The notes beneath the pieces are model-generated. The model ran no database searches. It saw only the letters and a program-made list of their open reading frames with translations, and was not told the origin of the DNA. Position numbers and translations under genes: made by a program. Of a stretch of DNA of 37,190 nucleotides, positions 24,692-32,945 are shown one piece after another. Source of the stretch: Deltaproteobacteria bacterium. GTDB lineage: Bacteria; Desulfobacterota; Deferrisomatia; Deferrisomatales; Deferrisomataceae. How positions within the stretch are numbered: the first letter of the stretch is position 1; every line of letters starts with the position of its first letter. The stretch is taken from positions 1 to 37,190 of the forward strand of contig JAADGT010000352.1 of NCBI GenBank assembly GCA_013152215.1, in the 5' to 3' direction.

Positions 24692-26611
24692 ATGGTCGAC
24701 CTTCCCCTCGACACCTTTCCCAAGCTCCTTCGCCACAACGCCCGCAAGTGGGGCGACGACCGGGTGGCCATGCGGGAGAAGGAGTTCGGGATCTGGCAGC
24801 CGTACACCTGGAAGGACTACTACGAGCACGTGAAGTACTTCAGCCTCGGCCTGGTGGCCATGGGGCTGAAGAAGGGCGACACGATCTCGATCATCGGCGA
24901 CAACCGGCCCGAGTGGCTCTGGGCCGAGCTGGCCGCCCAGTCCGCCGGGGCGATCGGCATCGGCATCTACCAGGACTCGATCCTGAAGGAGGTGTCGTAC
25001 ATCATCAACCACGCCGCCTCCCGGTTCGTGGTCGCCGAGGACCAGGAGCAGGTGGACAAGGTGCTCGACATGGGCGACGAGATCCCCACGGTGGAGCACA
25101 TCATCTACACCGACCCCCGGGGCATGCGCAAATACGACGATTCCCGGCTCATCTACTTCCCCGAGGTGGAGGAGCGGGGCCGGGAGTTCGAGAAGAAGAA
25201 CCCCGGCATCTTCGACCAGATGGTCGACGCCACCGATCCGGAGGCCTGCGCCCAGATCTGCACCACCTCGGGCACCACGGGCAACCCCAAGCTGGCCATG
25301 CTGAGCCACCGGAACATGCTGAGCATGGCCGCGAACCTGGGCAAGGTGGACCCCAAGTACGAGTCGGATGAGTTCGTCAGCTTTCTGCCCCTGCCCTGGA
25401 TCGGCGAGCAGATGATGTGCGTGGCGAGCGCCCTGCTGTTCGGGTTCACGGTGAACTTCCCCGAGGAGCCCGAGACCGCCACCGAGAACATCCGGGAGAT
25501 CGGGCCCCACGTGATCTTCAGCCCGCCGCGCGTGTGGGAGAATCTGGCCGCCACGGTGCAGGTGAAGATCATGGACGCCTCGCCGTTCAAGCGGTTCCTG
25601 TTCCACAAGTGCCTGCCCATCGGGTACATGTGGGCCGACCTCAAGTTCCAGAAGAAGGAGCCCACCTTCTGGCAGAAGGTCCAGTACGGGCTGGCCTACC
25701 TCATCATGTTTCGGGCCCTGAAGGACCGGCTGGGGTTCTCGAACATCCGCTCGGCCTCCACGGGCGGTGCGGCCCTTGGGCCCGACACCTTCCGGTTCTT
25801 CCACGCCCTGGGCGTGAACCTGAAGCAGATCTACGGCCAGACCGAGATCTCGGGGATCTCCTGCATCCACCACGACGGCGACATCAAGTTCGACACCGTC
25901 GGCAAGCCCATCCCGGAGACCGAGATCCGCATCCACAACCCCGACCCCAAGGGCGTGGGCGAGGTGATTTCCCGGAGCCCCGCCCTGTTCATGGGCTACT
26001 ACAAGAACGAGGAGGCCACCCGCGAGACCATCGTGGACGGGTGGCTGTACTCGGGAGACGCGGGGTACTTCGACGAGGACGGCCATCTGGTCATCATCGA
26101 CCGGATGAAGGACATCATGACCCTGAAGGGGGGCGAGCGGTTCAGCCCCCAGTTCATCGAGAACAAGCTCAAGTTCAGCCCGTACATCAAAGAGGCCGTG
26201 TGCATCGGCCACGAGCGCGACTACATCATCGCCATGATCTGCATCGACTACGGCATCGTGGGCAAGTGGGCCGAGGACCGGCGGATCAACTACACCACCT
26301 ACACCGACCTGGCGTCCAAGCCCGAGGTGTACGGGCTGATCGAGGGCGAGGTCCGCAGGGTCAACGAGAGCCTGACCGAGCACCAGCGGATCCGCAAGTT
26401 CGTGCTTCTGTACAAGGAGCTCGACGCCGACGACGACGAGCTGACCCGTACCCGGAAGGTGCGGCGCCGCTTCATCGACCAGAAGTACGCGGACATCATC
26501 GAGGCGATCTACGCGGACCAGCCCGAGATCCACATCGACACGGTGATCCGGTACCAGGACGGCAAGACCTCTCAGCTCAAGACCACCTTGGCCGTCCGCA
26601 CCCTGGAATAG
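24692..26611 (+). CDS. AMP-dependent acyl-CoA synthetase (long-chain fatty acid-CoA ligase type)
   Basis: A 639-residue ANL-superfamily ligase that activates a carboxylic acid with ATP and CoA. The phosphate loop TTSGTTGNPK is at 191-200. Later motifs are IYGQTEISG (adenine-binding loop), YSGDAGYFDEDGHL and IDRMKDIMTLKGGERFSP (hinge). The length and the FAA/ACSL-like insertions place it with long-chain-type ligases. Start ATG 24692 has GGGAGG upstream. It lies inside a transporter operon between an ATPase and a permease gene, which suggests it activates the imported substrate at once. Chain length cannot be read from sequence; medium or branched acids and aromatic acids are possible too. Confidence 0.92.
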   Translation: MVDLPLDTFPKLLRHNARKWGDDRVAMREKEFGIWQPYTWKDYYEHVKYFSLGLVAMGLKKGDTISIIGDNRPEWLWAELAAQSAGAIGIGIYQDSILKEVSYIINHAASRFVVAEDQEQVDKVLDMGDEIPTVEHIIYTDPRGMRKYDDSRLIYFPEVEERGREFEKKNPGIFDQMVDATDPEACAQICTTSGTTGNPKLAMLSHRNMLSMAANLGKVDPKYESDEFVSFLPLPWIGEQMMCVASALLFGFTVNFPEEPETATENIREIGPHVIFSPPRVWENLAATVQVKIMDASPFKRFLFHKCLPIGYMWADLKFQKKEPTFWQKVQYGLAYLIMFRALKDRLGFSNIRSASTGGAALGPDTFRFFHALGVNLKQIYGQTEISGISCIHHDGDIKFDTVGKPIPETEIRIHNPDPKGVGEVISRSPALFMGYYKNEEATRETIVDGWLYSGDAGYFDEDGHLVIIDRMKDIMTLKGGERFSPQFIENKLKFSPYIKEAVCIGHERDYIIAMICIDYGIVGKWAEDRRINYTTYTDLASKPEVYGLIEGEVRRVNESLTEHQRIRKFVLLYKELDADDDELTRTRKVRRRFIDQKYADIIEAIYADQPEIHIDTVIRYQDGKTSQLKTTLAVRTLE

Positions 26612-26647
26612 GACCCCTGCAACCCCGTCGCCGGTTTCGGAGGCATC

Positions 26648-27538
26648 ATGGAATTCTACGTTCAGCTCTTGATCAGCGGGCTCGTGTTGGGCTCGATCTA
26701 CGCCTTGGTGGCCCTCGGGTTCGCCATCATCTACAAGTCCACCAGCGTGGTGAACTTCGCCCAGGGCGAGTTCCTCATGGTGGGCGCCTACTTCTGCTTC
26801 TCGATGGTGGTCCAGTACCACGTCCCGTGGCTGTGGGCCTTCTTGATCACCATGGTGTTCTCGGTGGTGCTGGCCCTCCTGGTGGAGCGGTTGGTTCTGC
26901 GGCCCATGATCGGCGAGCCGGTGATCTCGATCATCATGGTCACCATCGGGCTGTCGTCGGTGCTGCGCTCCGTGGTGACCGCAGTGTGGGGCACCCAGAT
27001 CAAGACCTACGACCCGCCGTTGTTTCCGGACACGCCGATCAACCTGGCGGGCATTCCGATCAGCCAGGTGTACCTGTGGAGCTTCGGGCTGTCGATCGTG
27101 CTGCTGGTGCTGTTCGGGCTCTTTTTCAAGTACACCAAGGCCGGGATCGCCATGCGGGCCACGGCGTTCTCGAACCAGGTGGCCCTTTCGATGGGCATCA
27201 GCGTGAAGCGCATCTTCGCCCTGGCCTGGTGCATCTCGCTGGTGGTCTCGTCGATCGGCGGCATCCTCATCGGCAACATCAACGGCATCAACATCTCCCT
27301 GGGCCACTTCGGGCTCAAGGTGTTCCCGGCCGTGATCCTGGGCGGGCTCGACTCGATCCTGGGCGCGGCCGTGGGCGGCATCATCATCGGGGTCCTCGAG
27401 AACTTCTCGGACGGCCTCCTGAAAACCTGGTTCGGGCTCCAGGGGATCAAGGAGGTGGCTCCGTTCGTGTTCCTGGTGATCATCCTGATGGTGAAGCCCT
27501 ACGGCCTGTTCGGCACCGAGGAGATCGAGCGGGTGTAG
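26648..27538 (+). CDS. ABC transporter permease, LivH type (second importer)
   Basis: A 296-residue integral membrane permease with about eight spans. Landmarks: LLISGLVLGSIYALVALGFA (8-27), STSVVNFAQGEFLMVGAY, the coupling loop TKAGIAMRATAFSNQVALSM, and GGLDSILGAAVGGIIIG. Start ATG 26648 has CGGAGG six bases upstream. It follows the ligase gene by 36 bp, so the two are co-transcribed. Forms the translocation pathway with the 27619-28671 product. The 80-bp gap after it contains a short GGCGGCC/GGCCGCC dyad at 27580-27594. Confidence 0.93.
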   Translation: MEFYVQLLISGLVLGSIYALVALGFAIIYKSTSVVNFAQGEFLMVGAYFCFSMVVQYHVPWLWAFLITMVFSVVLALLVERLVLRPMIGEPVISIIMVTIGLSSVLRSVVTAVWGTQIKTYDPPLFPDTPINLAGIPISQVYLWSFGLSIVLLVLFGLFFKYTKAGIAMRATAFSNQVALSMGISVKRIFALAWCISLVVSSIGGILIGNINGINISLGHFGLKVFPAVILGGLDSILGAAVGGIIIGVLENFSDGLLKTWFGLQGIKEVAPFVFLVIILMVKPYGLFGTEEIERV

Positions 27539-27618
27539 CAGGGGCGGGTTGCGGACAGCGGGGTGACGGATCCACACGCGGCGGCCCGGCCGCCCATGCC
27601 TGAAAGCAGGAAACCGAC

Positions 27619-28671
27619 ATGAGCGTGAATCACTGCGGTGATTTCAAACAGACCTACAAGGACGACATGCGGGTGCTCCAGACCCGGTTCATCCGGTTCT
27701 GGGTGTACGGGTTCGTGGTGTTCCTGTACGTGTTCCCGCTGATCGCCTCGACCTACGTGGTGAGCCTCACCAACATGATCGGGATCGCCGTGATCGGCGC
27801 CCTGGGCATCAACATCGTCACGGGGTTCACCGGCCAGATCTCTCTGGGGCAGGGGGCGTTCCTGGGGGTGGGGGCGTTCTCCTGCGCGTTCTTCATGAAC
27901 GAGTGGGGGATCCCGTTCTGGCTTGCCATGCCCATGGCGGGGCTCGTGACCGCGGCCGTGGGCATGATCTTCGGTATCCCGAGCCTGCGCTTGAAGGGCC
28001 TGTACCTGGCCATCGCCACCCTGGCCGCCCAGTTCATCCTGGAGTACCTGTTCCTGCACCTCGAGGGGATCACGGGCGGCTCCAACGGGGTGATGTTCCC
28101 CTCGCCCCAGGTGGGGGAGTTCTACTTCGACACGGACCAGAGCATCTACTACGTGATCATCACCGTGGCGGTGCTCACCACCATCTACACCACGAACCTG
28201 TTCCGGTCCAAGGACGGACGGGCCTTCGTGGCGGTGCGCGACCACTACCTGTCGGCCGAGATCATGGGGATCCACCTGTTCAAGTACCGGCTGCTGTCGT
28301 TTGCGATCAGCTCGTTCATCGTGGGCATCGCCGGCAGCCTGTGGGGCGCCTACACCCAGTACATCACCCCCGAGCACTTCACCATCGCCGAGTCGATCAA
28401 CTACCTGGCCATGATCATCATCGGCGGCATGGGCAGCGTGCTGGGCTCGATCTACGGCGCCATCTTCATGACCCTGGTGCCGAACCTGCTGAGCTACGGC
28501 ACCTCGGTGCTGGCCAACGTGTGGTCGGGCGCGGGCGATCTGATCATGAGCCTGAAGGAGGGCATCTTCGGGCTGATCGTGGTACTGTTCTTGATCTTCG
28601 AGCCGGACGGGCTGGCCCACCGGTGGAAGCTGATCAAGGCGTACTGGAAGCTGTATCCGTTCAGCTACTGA
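27619..28671 (+). CDS. ABC transporter permease, LivM type (second importer)
   Basis: A 350-residue LivM-type permease. A polar N-terminal tail (about 1-30) precedes the first span. Landmarks: IGALGINIVTGFTGQISLGQ (about 57-76), GIPSLRLKGLYLAIATLAAQ, the coupling segment GRAFVAVRDHYLSAEIMGIH, and GGMGSVLGSIYGAIF. Start ATG 27619 with AGGAAA upstream. A long loop at about 285-305 (LLSYGTSVLANVWSG) is larger than in the 16336-17412 paralogue. Confidence 0.93.
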   Translation: MSVNHCGDFKQTYKDDMRVLQTRFIRFWVYGFVVFLYVFPLIASTYVVSLTNMIGIAVIGALGINIVTGFTGQISLGQGAFLGVGAFSCAFFMNEWGIPFWLAMPMAGLVTAAVGMIFGIPSLRLKGLYLAIATLAAQFILEYLFLHLEGITGGSNGVMFPSPQVGEFYFDTDQSIYYVIITVAVLTTIYTTNLFRSKDGRAFVAVRDHYLSAEIMGIHLFKYRLLSFAISSFIVGIAGSLWGAYTQYITPEHFTIAESINYLAMIIIGGMGSVLGSIYGAIFMTLVPNLLSYGTSVLANVWSGAGDLIMSLKEGIFGLIVVLFLIFEPDGLAHRWKLIKAYWKLYPFSY

Positions 28672-28676
28672 TCGGG

Positions 28677-28687
28677 AAAGGAGGTGA
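28677..28687 (+). promoter_or_regulatory. Orphan perfect Shine-Dalgarno sequence
   Basis: AAAGGAGGTGA pairs over its full length with the 3' end of 16S rRNA, but no ATG, GTG or TTG follows at normal distance; the binding-protein start is 113 bp downstream and has its own GAGGAGG. A small dyad TTTTCG/CGAAAA lies between them at 28739-28760. Confidence 0.4.
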
Positions 28688-28800
28688 ACCGGGAGCGGAA
28701 ACCCAAAGGAACGTCGCTGGTGCACGTCGAGGGAGGGATTTTCGGTTTCGGTTTCGAAAAACGTGGCCCTGTGCCAACCCATGGGAAGAGGAGGATGGAC

Positions 28801-29970
28801 ATGAAACGCTGGATCCGTGCCCTTTCGGTCGCCGCGGCCGTCGGTTTCGCCGCGAGCGCCACGGCCGCCGACACCATCGTCATCGGCCACATCGCCGACC
28901 TGACCGGTCCCACCTCGGCGGTGGGCAAGCCCTACGCCGACGGCGTGCAGGCCTACGCCGACTGGCTGAACTCCCACGGCGGGGTGAACGGCAAGAAGGT
29001 GAAGCTGCTTCGCTCCGACTACGCCTACAAGATCCCCGAGGCCCTGAACCTGTACAAGAAGTTCAAGACCGTGGACAAGGTTCTGGCGATCCAGGGGTGG
29101 GGCACCGGCGACACCGAGGCCCTGACGAAGATGGTGGGCAAGGACAAGATCCCCTACTTCTCGGCCTCGTACTCGGCCCACCTGACCGACCCCAAGAAGG
29201 CCCCCTACAACTTCTTCATCGCGGCCGACTACTCCACCCAGCTTCGGGCCGGCCTCAAGTATCTCAAGGACAACTGGAAAGAGAGCCGCAAGCCGAAGAT
29301 CGCCTTCATCTATCCCGACCACCCCTACGGCAAGGCTCCGATCCCGGCCGGGAAGAAGTACGCCGAAGAGCTGGGCTTCGAGATCGTGGGTGAGGAGAAC
29401 GTGGGCCTGCGGGCCATCGAGGCCACCACCCAGCTGCTGAACCTTAAGAAGAACGAGCCCGACTTCGCCTGGATCGGCGGCACCACCCCCTCGGCGGCCG
29501 TGATCCTGAAGGACGCCAAGAAGCTGGGCCTCAAGACCAAGTTCCTCATCAACATCTGGGGCAACGACGAGAACCTGTTCAAGCTGGCCGGCGACGCGGC
29601 CAACGGCGCCCTGGGGCTCCAGGCCGCGGCCGTGTACGGCGACGACGTGCCGGGCATGAAGACCATCGTGGAGGTCACCAAGGGCGAGCACCAGATGACC
29701 CACTTCATCCGGGGCTGGGTGTCGATGATGGTCATGGCCGAGGGCCTGAAGCGGGCCGACGCGGCCGGCGACCTGACCGGCCCGGGCCTCAAGAAGGCCC
29801 TGGAGACCCTCAAGGACTTCGACACCGGCGGGCTCACCGCGCCCATCACCTACACGGCCGACGACCACCGGCCGAACCTCTCGGCCAAGATCTACGAGTA
29901 CCAGGACGGGAAGATGGTCTACCGGGCCACCGTGGAGCTGCCCCGGCGGTCCGACTGGCTGGGCTTCTAA
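28801..29970 (+). CDS. ABC transporter substrate-binding protein, LivK/HAAT type (second importer)
   Basis: A 389-residue periplasmic binding protein. Signal peptide MKRWIRALSVAAAVGFAASA with cleavage near ATA-ADTIVIG (residue 22). The mature protein opens IVIGHIADLTGPTSAVGKPY and has the family segments AIQGWGTGDTEALTKMVGKD and AFIYPDHPYGKAPI. I choose ATG 28801, six bases after AGGAGG; the alternative ATG 28795 touches the ribosome site, and the frame open to 28684 would put 39 residues before the signal peptide. Binding proteins of this subgroup in acyl-CoA gene clusters often take aromatic or aliphatic acids, so an amino-acid ligand should not be assumed. Confidence 0.92.
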   Translation: MKRWIRALSVAAAVGFAASATAADTIVIGHIADLTGPTSAVGKPYADGVQAYADWLNSHGGVNGKKVKLLRSDYAYKIPEALNLYKKFKTVDKVLAIQGWGTGDTEALTKMVGKDKIPYFSASYSAHLTDPKKAPYNFFIAADYSTQLRAGLKYLKDNWKESRKPKIAFIYPDHPYGKAPIPAGKKYAEELGFEIVGEENVGLRAIEATTQLLNLKKNEPDFAWIGGTTPSAAVILKDAKKLGLKTKFLINIWGNDENLFKLAGDAANGALGLQAAAVYGDDVPGMKTIVEVTKGEHQMTHFIRGWVSMMVMAEGLKRADAAGDLTGPGLKKALETLKDFDTGGLTAPITYTADDHRPNLSAKIYEYQDGKMVYRATVELPRRSDWLGF

Positions 29971-29984
29971 GCCGGCATCCCGGA

Positions 29985-30014
29985 GGGGAGGCCCCCTGGG
30001 GCCTCCCCCCCTTT
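29985..30014 (+). terminator. Strong hairpin after the binding-protein gene (partial terminator)
   Basis: Perfect 11-bp stem GGGGAGGCCCC/GGGGCCTCCCC (29985-29995 and 29998-30008) followed by CCCTTTCG. The T-run is weak, so it may act as a partial terminator or mRNA-stabilising hairpin that raises binding-protein level over the downstream genes. Confidence 0.55.
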
Positions 30015-30083
30015 CGAGGGGCCGCCGGCCCGGTGCCGGCGACCCGCCGAAGGGGAAACACCCGCCTCACGGAGCAGACTCCC

Positions 30084-30878
30084 ATGCTGAAGGTCAACAA
30101 CATCGAGGTCGTCTACAACGACGTGATCCTGGTCCTCAAGGGGCTCTCGCTGGAGTGCGAGGAGGGCAAGATCACCACCCTGCTGGGGGCCAACGGGGCC
30201 GGCAAGTCCACCACCCTCAAGGCCATCTCGGGGCTCCTAAGGAGCGAGGAGGGGGAGGTCACCGAGGGCACCATCGAGTTCAACGGCGAGAAGATCAACG
30301 GGAAGGACCCCGAGGATATCGTGCGGATGGGGATCTTCCAGTGCATGGAGGGTCGCCGGGTGTTCGAGGACCTGACCACCCACGAGAACCTGCTGTGCGG
30401 GGCGTACACCCGCAAGGACAAGGCCGGGGTTCGCCGGGACTTGGACCTGGTGTACGACTTCTTCCCGCGGCTCAAGGAGCGGCGCAACCAGCTGGCCGGG
30501 TACCTGTCGGGCGGCGAGCAGCAGATGCTCGCGATCGGCCGCGCGCTCATGGCCCGGCCCAAGCTGATGCTGCTGGACGAGCCGAGCCTCGGGTTGGCTC
30601 CGCTGCTGGTGAAGGAGATCTTCTCCATCATCCAGAAGATCAACGAGGAGGAGAAGACCACCATCCTCTTGGTGGAGCAGAACGCCAACCTGGCCCTCAA
30701 GGTGGCCACCTACGGGTACATCATGGAGAACGGCAAGGTGGTGCTCGACGGCCCCAGCGAGAAGCTCAGGGAGAACGAGGACGTGAAGGAGTTCTACCTG
30801 GGAGTGGGCGAGAGCGGCCACAAGCGCTCGTTCAAGAACGCCAAGCACTACAAGCGCCGGAAACGGTGGCTGTCGTAG
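30084..30878 (+). CDS. ABC transporter ATP-binding protein, LivF type (second importer)
   Basis: A 264-residue LivF-type ATPase. Walker A GANGAGKST (35-43), signature LSGGEQQML, Walker B LMLLDEPSLGLAP, switch ILLVEQNANLALKV. The C-terminus extends about 25 residues past the usual LivF end with a very basic tail (HKRSFKNAKHYKRRKRWLS), absent from the 14835-15560 paralogue. Start ATG 30084 with GGAG ten bases upstream; the frame is open to 30033 but without a ribosome site. Confidence 0.92.
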   Translation: MLKVNNIEVVYNDVILVLKGLSLECEEGKITTLLGANGAGKSTTLKAISGLLRSEEGEVTEGTIEFNGEKINGKDPEDIVRMGIFQCMEGRRVFEDLTTHENLLCGAYTRKDKAGVRRDLDLVYDFFPRLKERRNQLAGYLSGGEQQMLAIGRALMARPKLMLLDEPSLGLAPLLVKEIFSIIQKINEEEKTTILLVEQNANLALKVATYGYIMENGKVVLDGPSEKLRENEDVKEFYLGVGESGHKRSFKNAKHYKRRKRWLS

Positions 30879-30917
30879 GAAGGCTGGAAAGCTAGGAGGC
30901 TGGAAGGCTGGATGGCC
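30878..30917 (+). repeat. Octamer array after livF-like gene
   Basis: GAAGGCTGGAAAGCTAGGAG and GCTGGAAGGCTGGATGGCC: five RARGCTRG-type units starting at the stop codon of the ATPase gene. Confidence 0.6.
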
Positions 30918-31056
30918 ACAGATCGGCACAGATTTGCACGGATTTTGGGAGGGACGAGGGCTCCCTGCCGTGGAGAGGTAGCCGGCGGAACCGGCTGCTG
31001 GTGGGGTTGAGACCTCCGCTTTTCCTCCATCTGTGTTCATCTGTGTAAATCTGTGG
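30915..31056. repeat. Inverted pair of 10-bp arrays
   Basis: Left 30917-30946: CACAGATCGG, CACAGATTTG, CACGGATTTT. Right 31029-31056: ATCTGTGTTC, ATCTGTGTAA, ATCTGTGG, the reverse complement theme. The ~80-bp spacer holds a hairpin AGCCGG/CCGGCT (30980-30996). A second inverted pair, with a 7-bp unit (CCAACGA, CTGACGA), is at 31085-31113 and 31151-31189. The 335-bp gap 30879-31213 is filled by these arrays and has no gene. Confidence 0.65.
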
Positions 31057-31084
31057 CCGATGGGTTGCGAAAACGCTGGAAGGC

Positions 31085-31189
31085 CGTTCGTCGCGGGGCG
31101 CTGGTCGTTCGTGGCGCGGGCGCACCGATGCCTTCGATGGGGTTTCCCAACCACCAACGACTGACGACCAACGACTGACGATTGACAAC
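31085..31189. repeat. Inverted pair of 7-bp arrays before the PaaK-like ligase
   Basis: Right half 31151-31189 is clear: CCAACGA, CTGACGA, CCAACGA, CTGACGA, TTGACAA. Left half 31085-31113 (CGTTCGTCG, then GGTCGTTCGTGG) is a more decayed reverse-complement form. It ends 25 bp before the ligase start codon. Confidence 0.55.
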
Positions 31190-31213
31190 CGCATTTCCGG
31201 AGGGGATCCAGAC

Positions 31214-32470
31214 ATGGACCGGACGACCGGGTTTTTGAACGAAGAGCTCGAGACCCAGAGCTGGGAGGCGCAGCAGGAGGCGCTGTCGCGCCGGCTCAGG
31301 GAGACCGTGGCCCACGCGTACGAGCACGCCCCGTACTGGCGGCGGATCATGGACGAGGCCGGGGTGTCGCCCTCGGACATCCAGGGAGTGGCCGACCTGC
31401 CCAAGCTCCCCGTGACGCCCAAGGCCAAGCTGGTGGAGATCCAGGGGGCCGAGCCGCCGTTCGGGGGGCTGCTGGGCATGGCCGTGGAGCGGATGCAGCG
31501 GGTGTTCCGGTCGCCCGGGCCGATCTACGACCCCCAGGGGCCCGGGGAGGGCTGGGGCTGGGAGGAGGCCCTGTTCGCTGCCGGGTTCCGGTCGGGCGAC
31601 ATTTCCATCAACACCTTCAGCTACCACATGACCCCGGCCGGCATGATGTTCGACGACGCCCTGCGGAGCTTGGGGTGCCCCGTGGTGCCTACCGGGGTGG
31701 GGGAGCGGGAGACCCAGGTGGAGATCATGCAGCGCCTCGGGGTCAAGGGGTTCGTGGGCATGGCCTCGTTCCTCCTGCAGATCGGCGAGAAGGCCAAGGA
31801 GCTGGGCGTGGAACCCCGACGGGACCTGGGCCTGGAGGTCGCGTTCGTCACGGCCGAGCCCCTGCCCGACAGCCTCCGCTCGTCGGTGGAGGAGATGTTC
31901 GGGCTGATCCTTCGTCAGGGCTACGGCACGGCCGACTGCGGATGCATCGCCTACGAGTGCTTCCACAAGGGCGGCATGCACGTGGTGAACCGGGCCGTGG
32001 TGGAGATCGTGGACCCCACCACCGGCCAGCCCGTGCCCGAGGGGGAGACCGGCGAGGTGGTGGTCACCCTGTTCCACAAGGCCTACCCGCTGCTGCGGTT
32101 CGGCACGGGAGACCTCTCGGCCTTCCAGCCGGGTGGGTGCGAGTGCGGCCGGGCCACGCCCAAGCTCAAGGGGTGGCTGGGCCGGGCGGACCAGCTCGTG
32201 AAGGTGAAGGGCATGTTCGTGCACCCGGGCCAGCTCCAGGCCGTGTTCCGGGAGTTCCCCGAGGTGGAGGGGTTCCGGGCGGTGGTGAGCCGCGAGAACA
32301 ACCGCGACCGCCTGGCCGTGCGGGTGGTGAGCCGGGAGCGCTCCGAGGGCTTGGCCCAGAAGATCGCCGGCCGGCTGCGGGACGTGCTGCGGATCGGGGC
32401 CGAGGTGGAGTGGGTGGACCGGCTGCCCGACGACGGAAAGGTCATCGAAGACACCCGCACCTGGGACTGA
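31214..32470 (+). CDS. PaaK-like phenylacetate-CoA ligase family protein with altered ATP loop
   Basis: A 418-residue member of the PaaK branch of AMP-forming ligases. N-terminal region RLRETVAHAYEHAPYWRRIM and DLPKLPVTPKAKL are typical. Where PaaK has SSGTTGxPT, this protein has RSPGPIYDPQGPG (S100-P101-G102), so the canonical phosphate loop is missing. Later motifs are kept: QGYGTADCG, RFGTGDLS, a CxC pair at 309/311 (GCECGR), GRADQLVKVKGMFVHP, and a lysine near the end (DDGKVIED) at the usual catalytic position. Start ATG 31214 has GGAGGGG upstream. It may activate an aromatic or other acid brought in by the operon's importer, or may have lost adenylation and keep only part of the reaction. 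Confidence 0.85.
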   Translation: MDRTTGFLNEELETQSWEAQQEALSRRLRETVAHAYEHAPYWRRIMDEAGVSPSDIQGVADLPKLPVTPKAKLVEIQGAEPPFGGLLGMAVERMQRVFRSPGPIYDPQGPGEGWGWEEALFAAGFRSGDISINTFSYHMTPAGMMFDDALRSLGCPVVPTGVGERETQVEIMQRLGVKGFVGMASFLLQIGEKAKELGVEPRRDLGLEVAFVTAEPLPDSLRSSVEEMFGLILRQGYGTADCGCIAYECFHKGGMHVVNRAVVEIVDPTTGQPVPEGETGEVVVTLFHKAYPLLRFGTGDLSAFQPGGCECGRATPKLKGWLGRADQLVKVKGMFVHPGQLQAVFREFPEVEGFRAVVSRENNRDRLAVRVVSRERSEGLAQKIAGRLRDVLRIGAEVEWVDRLPDDGKVIEDTRTWD

Positions 32471-32473
32471 GGC

Positions 32474-32869
32474 ATGGGTCAACCGGCGCGAAACGGCGGC
32501 CCCCCGCCTCTCAAGATCGGGGAACTGGCCCGGAGGGTGGGGCTCACGCCCCGCACCATCCGCTACTACGAGGACATCGGGCTCCTGAACAGCGTGCGCC
32601 GGGTAGAGGGGGGGCGCCGGATCTACACGGACGACGACGTCCGGCGGCTCAAGTTCATCAAGCGGCTCAAACTCCTGGGGCTGAGCCTGGAGGAGATGAA
32701 GGAGCTGGAGGAGCTGTACCGGACCCACCGGAGCAACGAAAAGGTCCTACCCCGGCTCCTGGAGCTCCTGGATCATCACCTGGAGGAGATCGAGCACCGG
32801 ATCGACCAGCTCCGGATGCTCCAGCGCGACATCGAGGCCTACCGCGAACACATCCGTTCGAAGCTGTAG
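32474..32869 (+). CDS. MerR family transcriptional regulator
   Basis: A 131-residue regulator. The winged helix-turn-helix occupies about residues 14-80 (KIGELARRVGLTPRTIRYYE, then DIGLLNSVRRVEGGRRIYTD). A helix with heptad character (about 88-128) is the dimerisation coiled coil. No cysteines are present, so it is not a metal sensor; it resembles LiuR-like MerR regulators of acyl-CoA degradation genes. It lies 3 bp after the ligase stop and 76 bp before the acyl-CoA dehydrogenase gene. I infer it controls this operon, perhaps at the divergent promoters near 23206-23473, with an acyl-CoA as effector. Confidence 0.9.
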   Translation: MGQPARNGGPPPLKIGELARRVGLTPRTIRYYEDIGLLNSVRRVEGGRRIYTDDDVRRLKFIKRLKLLGLSLEEMKELEELYRTHRSNEKVLPRLLELLDHHLEEIEHRIDQLRMLQRDIEAYREHIRSKL

Positions 32870-32945
32870 GGGCGGTTGTTGGCGCCTGGCCGCGGGCCCT
32901 CGGTCCGGGCTGGCCGACGCGCCGAATCATTGAGGAGTCTATTCC

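Noticed and set aside
24668..27577. 969-residue open frame on the minus strand
   Set aside because: It lies antisense to the acyl-CoA synthetase and LivH-type permease genes, is His/Gln/Val-rich low-complexity sequence, and arises from third-position GC bias. The same applies to 4345-7338 (-), 27499-29868 (-), 2712-4643 (-) and 31037-32728 (-).
27580..27594. GGCGGCC/GGCCGCC dyad between the two permease genes as a terminator
   Set aside because: The centre is only one base and no T-run follows; the genes appear co-transcribed.
28739..28760. TTTCGG triplication as a repeat family
   Set aside because: It occurs once, three units only, and is better explained as a small dyad in the leader.
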